From Mycobacterium sp. E183 (lineage in GTDB: Bacteria; Actinomycetota; Actinomycetes; Mycobacteriales; Mycobacteriaceae): a stretch of 57,732 bases of DNA. Below are positions 15,074 through 25,400 of the stretch, in pieces. Positions within the stretch are counted from its first letter, which is position 1; every line of letters starts with the position of its first letter. The notes beneath the pieces are model-generated. The model saw only the letters and a list, made by a program, of their open reading frames with translations, was not told the origin of the DNA and searched no databases. Made by a program: the position numbers and the translations under genes. The DNA is taken from contig NZ_LZJN01000186.1 in the NCBI RefSeq assembly GCF_001667735.1, positions 1 to 57,732 on the forward strand, given 5' to 3'.

Positions 15074-16573
15074 ATGAAGAGCCGTGCGCGCAATCGACGT
15101 CAGCAGGCCGGTGGCCGTCCGCGCAGGGCGGCCGCCTTGCTGAGGGCGGCGTTGAGCTGCGCGGCGGCGGCAATCGTGGTGGCGGGGTGTGCATCCTTCG
15201 TCGACGGGCGGGCGCTCTCGATGCTCAACGATCCGTTCCGGGTGGGCGGCTTGCCCGCGACCAACGGCCCCAGCGGCATCCGCTCGAACGCACCCGCCGC
15301 AACCGGCACCGTGGTCAACACGGACGACGGCGCGATCGATAAGTTGTCGTTGCTGTCGGTCAACGACATCGAGGACTACTGGAAGTCGGTGTACGGGCAG
15401 TCCCTGAAGGGAAGCTTCGTTCCCGTCGGAAAGATGGTGTCCTACAACTCGAAGGATCCGTCCAGCCCGATCGTTTGCCACAACGACACCTACAAGCTCG
15501 TCAACGCCTTCTACACGTCGCGCTGCAACCTGATCGCCTGGGACCGCGGGGTGTTCATGCCGGTCGCGCAACGGTACTTCGGCGACATGTCGGTCAACGG
15601 CGTACTGGCCCACGAATTCGGCCATGCCCTGCAGAACATGGCGCATCTGGTGACCAAACGCGACCCCACGATCGTGCACGAGCAGCAGGCCGACTGCTTC
15701 GCTGGCGTCTACCTGTTCTGGGTCGCCGACGGCAAGTCGCCGCGGTTCACGCTCAGCACCGCCGACGGGCTCGACCATGTGCTGGCCGGGATCATCACGA
15801 CCCGCGACCCCGTGATCGACAGCGAGAGCGAGAACGACGACGAACACGGGTCCGCCCTGGACCGAATCAGCGCCTTCCAAATGGGTTTCATCAACGGGGC
15901 ATCGGCCTGCGCGGGGATAGACAAGAAGGAGATCGAGCAGCGCCGCGGCGATCTGCCCAACGCTCTGCGCGTCGACAGCAGCACCGGAAACCCCGAGACC
16001 GGTGAGGTCCCGATCGACCAGGACACCCTGTCGACGTTGATGGAACTGCTGGGAAAGATCTTCTCCCCGAAGAGCCCGCCGGCGCTGTCCTACCAGGCTG
16101 CCGATTGCCCCGACGCCAAATCCAGCCCGCCGGCTTCCTATTGCCCGTCCACCAACACGATCGTGGTCGACCTGCCAAAGCTCGCGGCGATGGGCAAGGT
16201 CGCCGACGAGAACGAGCAGACCCTGCCGCAGGGCGACGACACCGCCCTATCGGTCGTGATGTCGCGGTACGCGCTCGCCGTGCAGCACGAACGCGGGCTG
16301 GCCATGCAGAGCCCGTGGACCGCGCTGCGCACGGCGTGCCTGACCGGCGTGGTGCACCGCAAGATGGCCGAACCCATCGAGCTGTCGTCGCAGAAGCAGT
16401 TGTTGCTGACGGCCGGTGATCTCGACGAGGCGGTGGCCGGGTTGCTCACCAACCATCTCGTCGCCAGCGACGCCGACGGCACCAGCGTGCCCGCCGGTTT
16501 CACCCGGATAGCGGCGTTCCGCGGCGGCGTGACCGGCAACATGGACGCCTGCTACTCCCGCTATCCGGGGTGA
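15074..16573 (+). CDS. lpqM: Lipoprotein zinc metallopeptidase LpqM
   Basis: This 499-residue protein is close to the 498 recalled for Rv0419. The basic N-terminus and signal end in the lipobox VAGC (Cys39). The zinc motif HEFGH (His180, Glu181, His184) lies in VLAHEFGHALQN. It is followed by HEQQADCFAG, whose Glu is the likely third ligand, as in neutral zinc metallopeptidases of the YpfJ type. It is anchored outside the membrane; the substrate is unknown. ATG 15074 follows a good promoter and precedes the lipoprotein signal without extra residues. It is convergent with the F420 oxidoreductase gene. Confidence 0.92.
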   Translation: MKSRARNRRQQAGGRPRRAAALLRAALSCAAAAIVVAGCASFVDGRALSMLNDPFRVGGLPATNGPSGIRSNAPAATGTVVNTDDGAIDKLSLLSVNDIEDYWKSVYGQSLKGSFVPVGKMVSYNSKDPSSPIVCHNDTYKLVNAFYTSRCNLIAWDRGVFMPVAQRYFGDMSVNGVLAHEFGHALQNMAHLVTKRDPTIVHEQQADCFAGVYLFWVADGKSPRFTLSTADGLDHVLAGIITTRDPVIDSESENDDEHGSALDRISAFQMGFINGASACAGIDKKEIEQRRGDLPNALRVDSSTGNPETGEVPIDQDTLSTLMELLGKIFSPKSPPALSYQAADCPDAKSSPPASYCPSTNTIVVDLPKLAAMGKVADENEQTLPQGDDTALSVVMSRYALAVQHERGLAMQSPWTALRTACLTGVVHRKMAEPIELSSQKQLLLTAGDLDEAVAGLLTNHLVASDADGTSVPAGFTRIAAFRGGVTGNMDACYSRYPG

Positions 16574-16590
16574 CCGGAAGGCCGTCGGAG

Positions 16591-17460
16591 TCAACCGATC
16601 TCGTCGAGCCTGGGAATGACGTCGTCGCCGAGTCGCCGGATGAAGCCGACGGGATCGGGGTTGCCGGGGAATGGGCCGGCGTTGACCATCTCGACGCCCA
16701 GTTCGGCGAAGCGCTCGACGGTCCTGAAGTACCCGTCGAGGTCGTCGAACGGATTCACGAAGAGGCCCACCGTCTTTCGGATCTCGCCCGGGTCCCGTCC
16801 GACGGTTTCGCAGTGGCGGTTCAGCACCTCGATCTTGTGCTTGAGCTCGTCGGGATCGGTCACGGTGCTGTTCCAGATGTCGGCGTACTGCGCGACCAGC
16901 CGTAGCGTCTTCTTTTCGCCGTCGCCGCCAATCAGGATCGGCGGTCGCCGAATCGGTTGCGGCTCACAGATTGTCTCGGCCAACTGGTAGTGCTTGCCCC
17001 GGTAGGGCCCGTTGTCCTCGCTCCACATCTGACGGCAGATCTGCAGCGTCTCTTCGAGCATCTCGAAACGCCGGGTCACCGGCGGATAGGGGAAGCCGAG
17101 GGCGAGGTGCTCGCGGTCGTACCAGGCCGCGCCGAGCCCCAGCGCCGAGCGGCCCTGCGACAGCACGTCAAGCGTGGTGACCGCCTTGGCCAGCATTCCC
17201 GGGTATCGATACGTGACGCCGGTGACAAGCAGGCTCAGGTCGATCTTGGTCGTCTGTCCGGCCAGGAAGCCCAGTGACGTGTAGCCCTCGAGGAACGGGT
17301 CCTCCGCCCGTCCCATCGCCTCCATCTGAAAGAAATGATCCGCCAGCGTGAACAGCGTTGCGCCGCCCTGTTCGGCGGCCTTGGCCGCATCGGCCAGCGT
17401 CGGACCCAGCGCCGCTGGGTCGCCGGGCAGGAAATCGATGAAGTGCACACCTAATTGCAT
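16591..17460 (-). CDS. LLM-class F420-dependent oxidoreductase
   Basis: This 289-residue luciferase-like monooxygenase fold opens with MQLGVHFIDFLPGDPAAL and contains TLADHFFQME, VTGVTYRYPGMLAKAVTTLDVLSQGR, LGLGAAWYDREH and PPILIGGDGEKKTLRLVAQYAD, typical of F420-using mycobacterial members. The substrate cannot be read from sequence. It lies 19 bp downstream of a MarR regulator on the same strand, so it is probably in its operon. Confidence 0.88.
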   Translation of the reverse strand: MQLGVHFIDFLPGDPAALGPTLADAAKAAEQGGATLFTLADHFFQMEAMGRAEDPFLEGYTSLGFLAGQTTKIDLSLLVTGVTYRYPGMLAKAVTTLDVLSQGRSALGLGAAWYDREHLALGFPYPPVTRRFEMLEETLQICRQMWSEDNGPYRGKHYQLAETICEPQPIRRPPILIGGDGEKKTLRLVAQYADIWNSTVTDPDELKHKIEVLNRHCETVGRDPGEIRKTVGLFVNPFDDLDGYFRTVERFAELGVEMVNAGPFPGNPDPVGFIRRLGDDVIPRLDEIG

Positions 17461-17479
17461 AGCAGCCCTTGCCCTTTCA

Positions 17480-17914
17480 TTACTCGGTCAAGCGCTCGAG
17501 CAGCGTCAGCGCATCGAGGATGACGCGACGCTCGCGTTCGGAATACCGTTCGTGGATGGCGCGCGCCAGCCACTCCTCGCGGACCTGTCGGTTGCTCTCC
17601 GCGCGTCGCCGGCCCGTTGCGGTCAACGAAATCAGTTGCCGCCGACCGTCTTCCGGGTCGGGCGTGCGCTCGATGAGCCCCCGCTGCTCGAGTGCGGCCA
17701 CTATCGTGGCCATGGATTGTGGACGCACCCGTTCGGCCGCAGCCAGGACACTCGCCGATGAGGCCCCCTCTTTCCAGAGCCGGTTCAGCACCGCGGTCTG
17801 CGAGGGAGTCAGGTCGTCGTCGGTGGCGAGTTCCCTCAACTGACGCCGCAGCCGGCTGAACACCACCCGCAGGTCGCGGGCCGCCGCGGCCGCGGACTCC
17901 GCGATGCCGTCCAC
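17480..17914 (-). CDS. MarR-family transcriptional regulator
   Basis: This 144-residue winged-helix regulator has the DNA-binding region LTPSQTAVLNRLWKEGASS, VLAAAERVRPQSMATIVAALEQRGLIER and wing TPDPEDGRRQLISLTATG. Such proteins usually repress themselves and adjacent genes until a phenolic or oxidant ligand binds. Two palindromes just upstream (17920-17948) fit autoregulation of this gene and the following F420 oxidoreductase. Confidence 0.93.
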   Translation of the reverse strand: MDGIAESAAAAARDLRVVFSRLRRQLRELATDDDLTPSQTAVLNRLWKEGASSASVLAAAERVRPQSMATIVAALEQRGLIERTPDPEDGRRQLISLTATGRRRAESNRQVREEWLARAIHERYSERERRVILDALTLLERLTE

Positions 17915-17919
17915 AACGC

Positions 17920-17948
17920 CAGTCTAGACTGATCAGCCCAGACTGTCT
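17920..17948. promoter_or_regulatory. Double palindrome upstream of the MarR gene
   Basis: CAGTCTAGACTG (17920-17931) is a perfect palindrome. AGACTGTCT (17940-17948) has perfect 4-base arms. Their centres are about 18-19 bp apart, just before the MarR start at 17914, and both contain AGTCT/AGACT halves. They are a likely MarR operator pair (inferred). Confidence 0.5.
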
Positions 17949-18570
17949 AATTCCGCCCGAGCAACTGGAGGGCGGCCTCGACCGCCAGTGCCGCCACGTT
18001 CAGCGTCTTGGACCGCAGATCGTGCCGGGCGCCGGCGATCTCGACGACCGCCGTGGTGCCGGTGACCAGTGCGGCGGCGGCGCGCAGCTCCTCGGGCGTG
18101 CCGAAGGGGTCCGACGTCCCGTGCGTGAAGACGGTCGGCACCCTGATGTCGGGTAGGTGCTCGGTGCGCGCGCGCTCCGGCTTTCCCGGCGGATGCACCG
18201 GGTACGAGAATAGCGTCAACAGGTCCACGGAAGCCTCCCGGTCGGCCACCACCATGGACGTCTGCCGGCCGCCATAGGAATGTCCGCCTGCGATCAGCGG
18301 ACCCTCGGCGAGGTCGCGGCACAGCGTGATCGCCTCGACGATTCCGGCGCGGTCGGCGGCCGCCGAGCCGGACGGCGGTCCGCTGGGGCGGCGTCGCCGG
18401 TAGGGCAGGTTGTACCGGACCGCGAGCCAGCCGCGCCGCGCCCACTCCTCGCAAACCTGTTGCAGCAGCGGCGAATCCCGGTTGCCACCCGCGCCGTGGG
18501 TCAGTACCACCACACCCGCGGCGGGCCGATCGGGTTCGTGCGCCACACCGGCGATCCGGTCCAGGTTCAT
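17947..18570 (-). CDS. Alpha/beta hydrolase (Rv0421c-like)
   Basis: This 207-residue alpha/beta hydrolase has the oxyanion segment VVLTHGAGGNRDSP, nucleophile elbow AGGHSYGGRQ (GxSxG), acid region FTHGTSDPFGTPEEL and His in IAGARHDLRSK. It resembles the KANL3/Tex30-like small hydrolases. ATG 18570 overlaps the thiD stop (ATGA), so it is coupled to thiC-thiD. The substrate is unknown; it may be a bystander of the thiamine operon, as in M. tuberculosis. Confidence 0.87.
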   Translation of the reverse strand: MNLDRIAGVAHEPDRPAAGVVVLTHGAGGNRDSPLLQQVCEEWARRGWLAVRYNLPYRRRRPSGPPSGSAAADRAGIVEAITLCRDLAEGPLIAGGHSYGGRQTSMVVADREASVDLLTLFSYPVHPPGKPERARTEHLPDIRVPTVFTHGTSDPFGTPEELRAAAALVTGTTAVVEIAGARHDLRSKTLNVAALAVEAALQLLGRN

Positions 18571-19402
18571 GACAACCGAAACAGTGGTGAGACGGGCCCG
18601 TGTCCATGGCCCAACGGATAGGAGGCGCGCAGGCACTCGGTGACCCACCGCTTCCCGAACCCGACCGCGTCGGGCACGGAGTAGCCGTGCGCCAGCGCGC
18701 ACGCGATCGCGGTGGCCAGCGTGTCGCCGCCGCCGTGGTCGTTGCCGCCGGGCAGCCGCTCGGCGTCGAACTCATACCAGGACGCACCGTCGTAGAGCAG
18801 GTCACAGCTGCGATCCGACGACCGCAGGTGGCCGCCCTTGACCAGTGCCCACCGCGGCCCCAGCGCGTGCAGGGCCTTGGCCGCCTCGCGCTGAGACCCC
18901 ACATCCACGACGTCGACGCCCACCAGCAGCCGCACCTCGTCGAGGTTCGGCGTCACCAGCGTGGCCAGCGGAAACAATTGGTCGCGAAGCGAATCCAGCG
19001 CCGACGCAGCCAGCAACGCGTCGCCGTGCATGGACGCGCACACCGGATCGACGACGAGCGGGACCGTCAGACCCAGCCGGCGCCAGGCGGCGGCCACCGC
19101 GCCGATGATGGTTGACGACGCCAGCATCCCGGTCTTGGCGGCCTGCACGCCGATGTCGGTCACCACCGCCTCGATCTGGGCGGCCACGACATCGTCGGGC
19201 ACCTCGTGAAAGCCCTTGACGCCTAACGTGTTCTGCACGGTGACCGCGGAGACCGCGACGCAGGCGTGCACGCCGAGTAGCGCCATGGTGCGCATGTCGG
19301 CCTGGATGCCGGCGCCGCCCCCCGAGTCGGACCCGGCGATGGACAGCACGCGCAGCGGCGTGGCGCCCGGGGGTGCCAGCGGCAGCACCGGGAGCGGTTG
19401 GA

Positions 19403-19406
<4 letters not shown>
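18567..19406 (-). CDS. thiD: Hydroxymethylpyrimidine (phosphate) kinase ThiD
   Basis: This ribokinase-fold enzyme phosphorylates HMP and HMP-P for thiamine synthesis. Signatures are VLSIAGSDSGGGAGIQADMRTM at the N-terminus, AVTVQNTLGV, AKTGMLAS, VVDPVCASMHGDALL, TPNLDE and the anion hole GGGDTLATAIACAL. The start is taken as GTG 19406, which overlaps the thiC stop (GTGA) and gives 279 residues, some 14 more than M. tuberculosis ThiD. A shorter start is possible. It is operonic with thiC upstream and the hydrolase downstream. Confidence 0.93.
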
Positions 19407-21046
<1,640 letters not shown>

Positions 21047-21054
21047 TTCTTCAT

Positions 21055-21144
21055 CTCCCTACGCCGGCATTACCCGGTCAGGTTCGTACGGTCGACGGCC
21101 GCAAGCCGTCCTCTCAGCGCATTCGACGTGCGCTCCCGCGTATT
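21055..21144 (-). promoter_or_regulatory. TPP riboswitch (THI element) controlling thiC-thiD
   Basis: On the minus strand the order is GGGAGCGCAC, CTGAGAGGACGG, a variable stem, then ACCTGACCGGGTAATG and CCGGCGTAGGGAGATG. The conserved core is closer to the consensus than the thiO copy (GGTAATGCC kept). GGGAGATG overlaps the 3' strand and lies directly before the thiC ATG, so translational sequestration on TPP binding is likely. Confidence 0.95.
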
Positions 21145-21252
21145 TGGATGTTCCGCCCGCGACGTTACCCCCACCCCAGGCCACTCGGCAGGTGGGCGGC
21201 CAATCCGCCGGGGCGGTAGCCGGGTTTATCCGCCGAATGGAAAAATGCAAAC

Positions 21253-21960
21253 GTGCAAGAGCAAGGGGAGACGGACGGGTCGACACCCGCCGGTGCCCGC
21301 GGCCAACAGCTGGGCCCCGTCGAGGCGGTCGCCCGCTATCTCAACGTCGGCGCCTTCCGGTTCTGGTTCATCGGCGAGCGCTGGGAGTGGTCCGACGAGG
21401 TCGCCAGGATGCACGGATACGAACCGGGGACCGTCGAGCCGACGACGAAGCTGTTGTTGTCGCACAAGCACCCCGACGACCGTCGGCACGTCCAGGAGGT
21501 GCTCGACTACGCGCTCGAGTCCGCGGAGTCGTTCTCCAGCCGGCACCGGTTCCTCGACACGGCGGGCAGAGTCCACGACGCGATCGTGGTGGCCGACCGC
21601 ATGCACGACGAGTCGGGCGCCGTGGTGGGCACCGCCGGCTACTACATCGACCTCACCAACACCTTGGACGAGACCCGGCAGGAGGTGCTCGACGAGGCAC
21701 TGCCCGACCTGTTCGAAAGCCGCGCGGCGATCGAGCAGGCGAAGGGGGTGCTGATGTACGTGTATCGGGTCAGCGCCGAGCAGGCCTTCCGGGTGCTGCA
21801 GTGGCGGTCGCAGGAGACCAATGTGAAGCTGCGGTCGCTGGCCCGGCAACTGCTCGCCGAGGTCACCACGTTGGACGGCGCCACATCCGCGGTGCAGAGT
21901 CAGTTTGATCACGTCCTGCTGACGGTGCATGAACGGATATCCGACGAGTCCGTTGGGTAA
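21253..21960 (+). CDS. PAS-ANTAR regulator (RNA-binding antiterminator type)
   Basis: This 235-residue protein has a PAS-3-like sensor fold (about 20-130: FRFWFIGERWEWSDEVARMHGYEPG, LLSHKHPDDR, AGYYIDLTNTLDE). A C-terminal ANTAR domain follows (about 148-205: ESRAAIEQAKGVLMYVYRVS, AFRVLQWRSQETN). ANTAR domains bind paired hexaloop hairpins in RNA and act as antiterminators. The start is taken as GTG 21253 with only a weak ribosome site. It heads a plus-strand cassette with a STAS gene and a giant kinase/phosphatase, suggesting a stress-signalling role. Confidence 0.88.
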   Translation: MQEQGETDGSTPAGARGQQLGPVEAVARYLNVGAFRFWFIGERWEWSDEVARMHGYEPGTVEPTTKLLLSHKHPDDRRHVQEVLDYALESAESFSSRHRFLDTAGRVHDAIVVADRMHDESGAVVGTAGYYIDLTNTLDETRQEVLDEALPDLFESRAAIEQAKGVLMYVYRVSAEQAFRVLQWRSQETNVKLRSLARQLLAEVTTLDGATSAVQSQFDHVLLTVHERISDESVG

Positions 21961-22042
21961 CCAGTGGAATACGCGAACGCGCCGGCCCGCAAACCGTTAG
22001 TGTTCCTAGGCACTGCGAGCGGCGCGCACCGCGTCGGAACGG

Positions 22043-22417
22043 TTGCGAAAGGCACAGAAGTTGTTGGCGGTGGAACACGAGTCTCTCGATGACGCGGTTG
22101 TGGTGCGCGTCAAGGGTGGTGTCGACTCCAGTACCGTCGATGAGGTCAACGCCCAGCTGAACGCCGCGCTCAAGCTGGCCGAGTCACACCCGGCCCGGCT
22201 GGTCGTCGTCGACTTGCAAGCGGTCGACTTCTTCGGCAGCGCCGCGCTGAACGCCATGCTCGAGTGCCACGACGCGGGCAAGGAAGCGGGCACGCCAGTC
22301 AGGCTGGTCGCGGACCACGACCCCGTGCTTCGCCCTATCCAGGTGACCGAGCTGGACCGCATCTTCGACATCTACCCCACGCTGTCCGAGGCGCTGCAAC
22401 ACAAGCGACCGCAATGA
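22043..22417 (+). CDS. STAS-domain anti-anti-sigma factor (RsbV/SpoIIAA type)
   Basis: This STAS protein has up to 124 residues, with VVVRVKGGVDSSTVDEVNAQL, then LVVVDLQAVDFFGSAALNAML. Ser66 in FGSAALN is the expected phosphorylated residue. In partner switching the unphosphorylated form binds an RsbW-like kinase and frees a sigma factor. The start is uncertain (TTG 22043; GTG 22070 also possible). The stop overlaps the following giant gene (ATGA), which carries both an RsbW-like kinase and a PP2C phosphatase, its natural partners. Confidence 0.88.
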   Translation: MRKAQKLLAVEHESLDDAVVVRVKGGVDSSTVDEVNAQLNAALKLAESHPARLVVVDLQAVDFFGSAALNAMLECHDAGKEAGTPVRLVADHDPVLRPIQVTELDRIFDIYPTLSEALQHKRPQ

Positions 22418-25400
22418 CCCCGGCGCTGCCGGCCGATCTTGCGGCTGCGGTCGGTTTGGGCGGGGAGATGGGCCGCCGGTTCGCCGAATTCGACTGGGCC
22501 TCCCATCCGTTGGGGTCGCCCGCCGACTGGCGGGCCGAGGTACGGGTGGCCGTGGCGGTCGCGCTCACTTCGAGGTTTCCCATCGTGCTCTGGCTCTGCC
22601 CTGGCGACCTGTTCCTGATGTACAACGATGGCTACGCGCAAATCCTGGGGGACAAACACCCAGCCGCCCTGGGTTCGCGCGCCGAGCAGGTGTGGTCGGA
22701 GATCTGGCCGCAGATCTCGCCGATGCTCACCAGCGTGATGGAGACCGGCGTCGCCACGTGGTCCGACGACCTGATGTTGCCGCTGATGACGGCCGGTCAG
22801 TCGCAGGAGCGCTACTTCACGTTCACCTACAGCCCCATCATCGGCGGCGAGGGCCCGGTCACCGCGATTTTCTGCGCGGTGATCGAAACGACCGACCGGG
22901 TCTTGAGCGGGCGGCGGCTGCACCTGCTCAACGCGGTGGCGACCGCCGTCATGGACGCGCGCGCCATCGACGACGCGGTGAGTAGCGCCGTCGCGGTTTG
23001 TGGGGCACAACCGCTGGACCTGCCGTTCATCGCCGTCTATGTGGCAGGCGACGGGGAGGGCGCGCGCAACAGCACGCTGCGCGGGGCGACGCCCGCCGTC
23101 CGCCGCCTGCTGCCGGGCTCGCTGGCCGAGCTCACCGGTTGGGACAAGACGCCACGTGCGCGAGCGGCGCGCGTCATCGACCGGCTCGAGGATGTAGTCC
23201 CGGGTATCGCGGAGCTTTTCGGCGAGGAATGTCCCCGACAGGGCCTGGTGTTGCCGCTCGGCGAGGCGGCGGCCGCGGGGGCGCTGGTGGTCGGCCTCAG
23301 TCCCCGCCGCCCGCTGGACACGCAGTACCGCGGCTTCTGCCAGCTGCTCGCCGACCAGCTCACGTCGACGTTCGCGCAGATTGTCTCCTACGAGCAGCAA
23401 CGGCAGCGGGCCGACGCGCTGGCCGAGCTGGACCGGGCGAAGACGGCGTTTCTGACCAACGTCAGCCACGAGTTCCGCACGCCGCTGACGCTGCTGCTCG
23501 GGCCGCTCGACGACGCGCTGTCCGACGCGGCGCTGGACAGCGTGCTGGCGGACCGGTTGAGCACGGCGGGCCGCAACGCGCGGCGGCTGCAGCGCCTGGT
23601 CGAATCGCTGCTCGACTTCTCCCGCATCGAGGCCGGCCGCGCGAACGCGAAGCTGGCATGCACCGATGTCGGTGCGCTGACCGCCCACATCGCGTCGTCG
23701 TTCACCGAGCTCTGCCGCCGGGCGGGGCTCGAGCTCGTCGTCGACTGTTCCCCGGTGCTGGCCGACGTCGACCCGGGCATGTGGGAGACGATCATCCTGA
23801 ACCTGCTGTCCAACGCGGTGAAATACACGCTGCGGGGCTCGATTTCGGTCCAGGTGCGTGCCGAGCCCGGGTATTGCGTCGTCACCATGCGCGACACCGG
23901 CGTGGGGATCGCCGCCGAAGACCTCGACCGCCTGTTCGACCGCTTTTACCGCGCGGACAACCTGCGCGGCCGGAGCGTGGAGGGCACCGGCATCGGGCTC
24001 TCGCTGGTGCGCGGGCTCGTCGAGCTGCACAGCGGAACCGTGGAGATCGACAGCGAACTGGACCGGGGGACCACGGTGACCGTCCGGCTGCCGCGATCGA
24101 TCGGTACCGAGGCGGATCAGGCGACGGCCAGCCAGCTGGACGAGAGCAACCCCTATGTGGCCGAGGCCCGGCAATGGCTCACGCCCGTCTCGGGGGGCGA
24201 CGGGCCGGCTCCCGCGCCCGAGAGGTCGCGCCAGCTGGTGCTCATCGCCGACGACAACGCCGACATGCGGCACCATCTCGATCGGGTGCTGTCGGCCCAT
24301 TGGGAGACCGTGCTCGCCGCCGACGGAGAGTCGGCGCTGGCGATGACACGGAAGCTGCGCCCGGACGCGGTCGTCACCGACGTCATGATGCCCGGCATCG
24401 ACGGCTTCGGACTGGTGGCGGCCATCCGCGCGGATCCGCAACTGGCGGCCACGCCGGTCCTCATGCTGTCGGCCCGGGCGGGGGCGGAGGCGATCGACGA
24501 GGGCTACGCCGGTGGCGCCGACGATTACCTGCCCAAGCCGTTCCGCTCCCAGGAGCTGATCGACCGGGTGAAGTCGCGGCTGGCCGCGGTGGCGCGCGAG
24601 CGCGACCGCCAGCGTCGCGCGGCGGCGTCGGACCTGGTGCTGCTCGACTCCGCGCTGCAGGCCGCCGACACGGTCGCCGGGATCCTCGACGCCTTGCTGG
24701 AATCCTCGTTCGGCTCCGCCGACGCCGCCACCGTCACGATCGGCATCTTCGACGGCGAACGCCACATCCGGTTCGAATACGCCGGCCACCTGCCCGGCGA
24801 ACTGCGCGACCGCTACCACGTGACCACGCTCGACTCCCCGGTGGTCGGCGCCGACGTCGTGCGCACCGGCGAGTCGATGGTGGTCCCGGACACGTTCGAC
24901 CTGCCGCCGCGCTACCAGCACGCGGTGCAGGACACCGCCGGCAGCGTTCGCGCCTGCGTGGCCCACCCGTTGCGGGATCACGCGGATCGCGTCGTCGGGG
25001 TGCTTGCCCTGCTGTGGCCCACGCCGCGCCAATTCGACGCCGCCGAACTCGATGCGTTCGGCCGAATGGCCGAGCTGACGTCCTCGGCCGTGGACCGGGT
25101 CCGCGTCCTGGCGAGCGAGCACCGCATCGCGGTCGACTTCCAGGAGCAGCTGCTGGACCTGGACCGCGGCTCGACGGCCGCGGTGGTGGCCGCCGTGTAT
25201 CAGCCCGCGGGCGAGGCGATGCGCGTAGGCGGGGACTGGTATTCGGTCACGCCGCTGGATCGCACCCACCGGGTCGCGATATCGGTGGGCGACGTCGTCG
25301 GCCACGGGTTGGCCGCCGCGATCGTGATGAGCAGGCTGCGCGCCGCGGTGGCGGCCTCGGCCCTGACGGCGGGAGAACCGGGCGCGGTGCTGGGTGCGCT

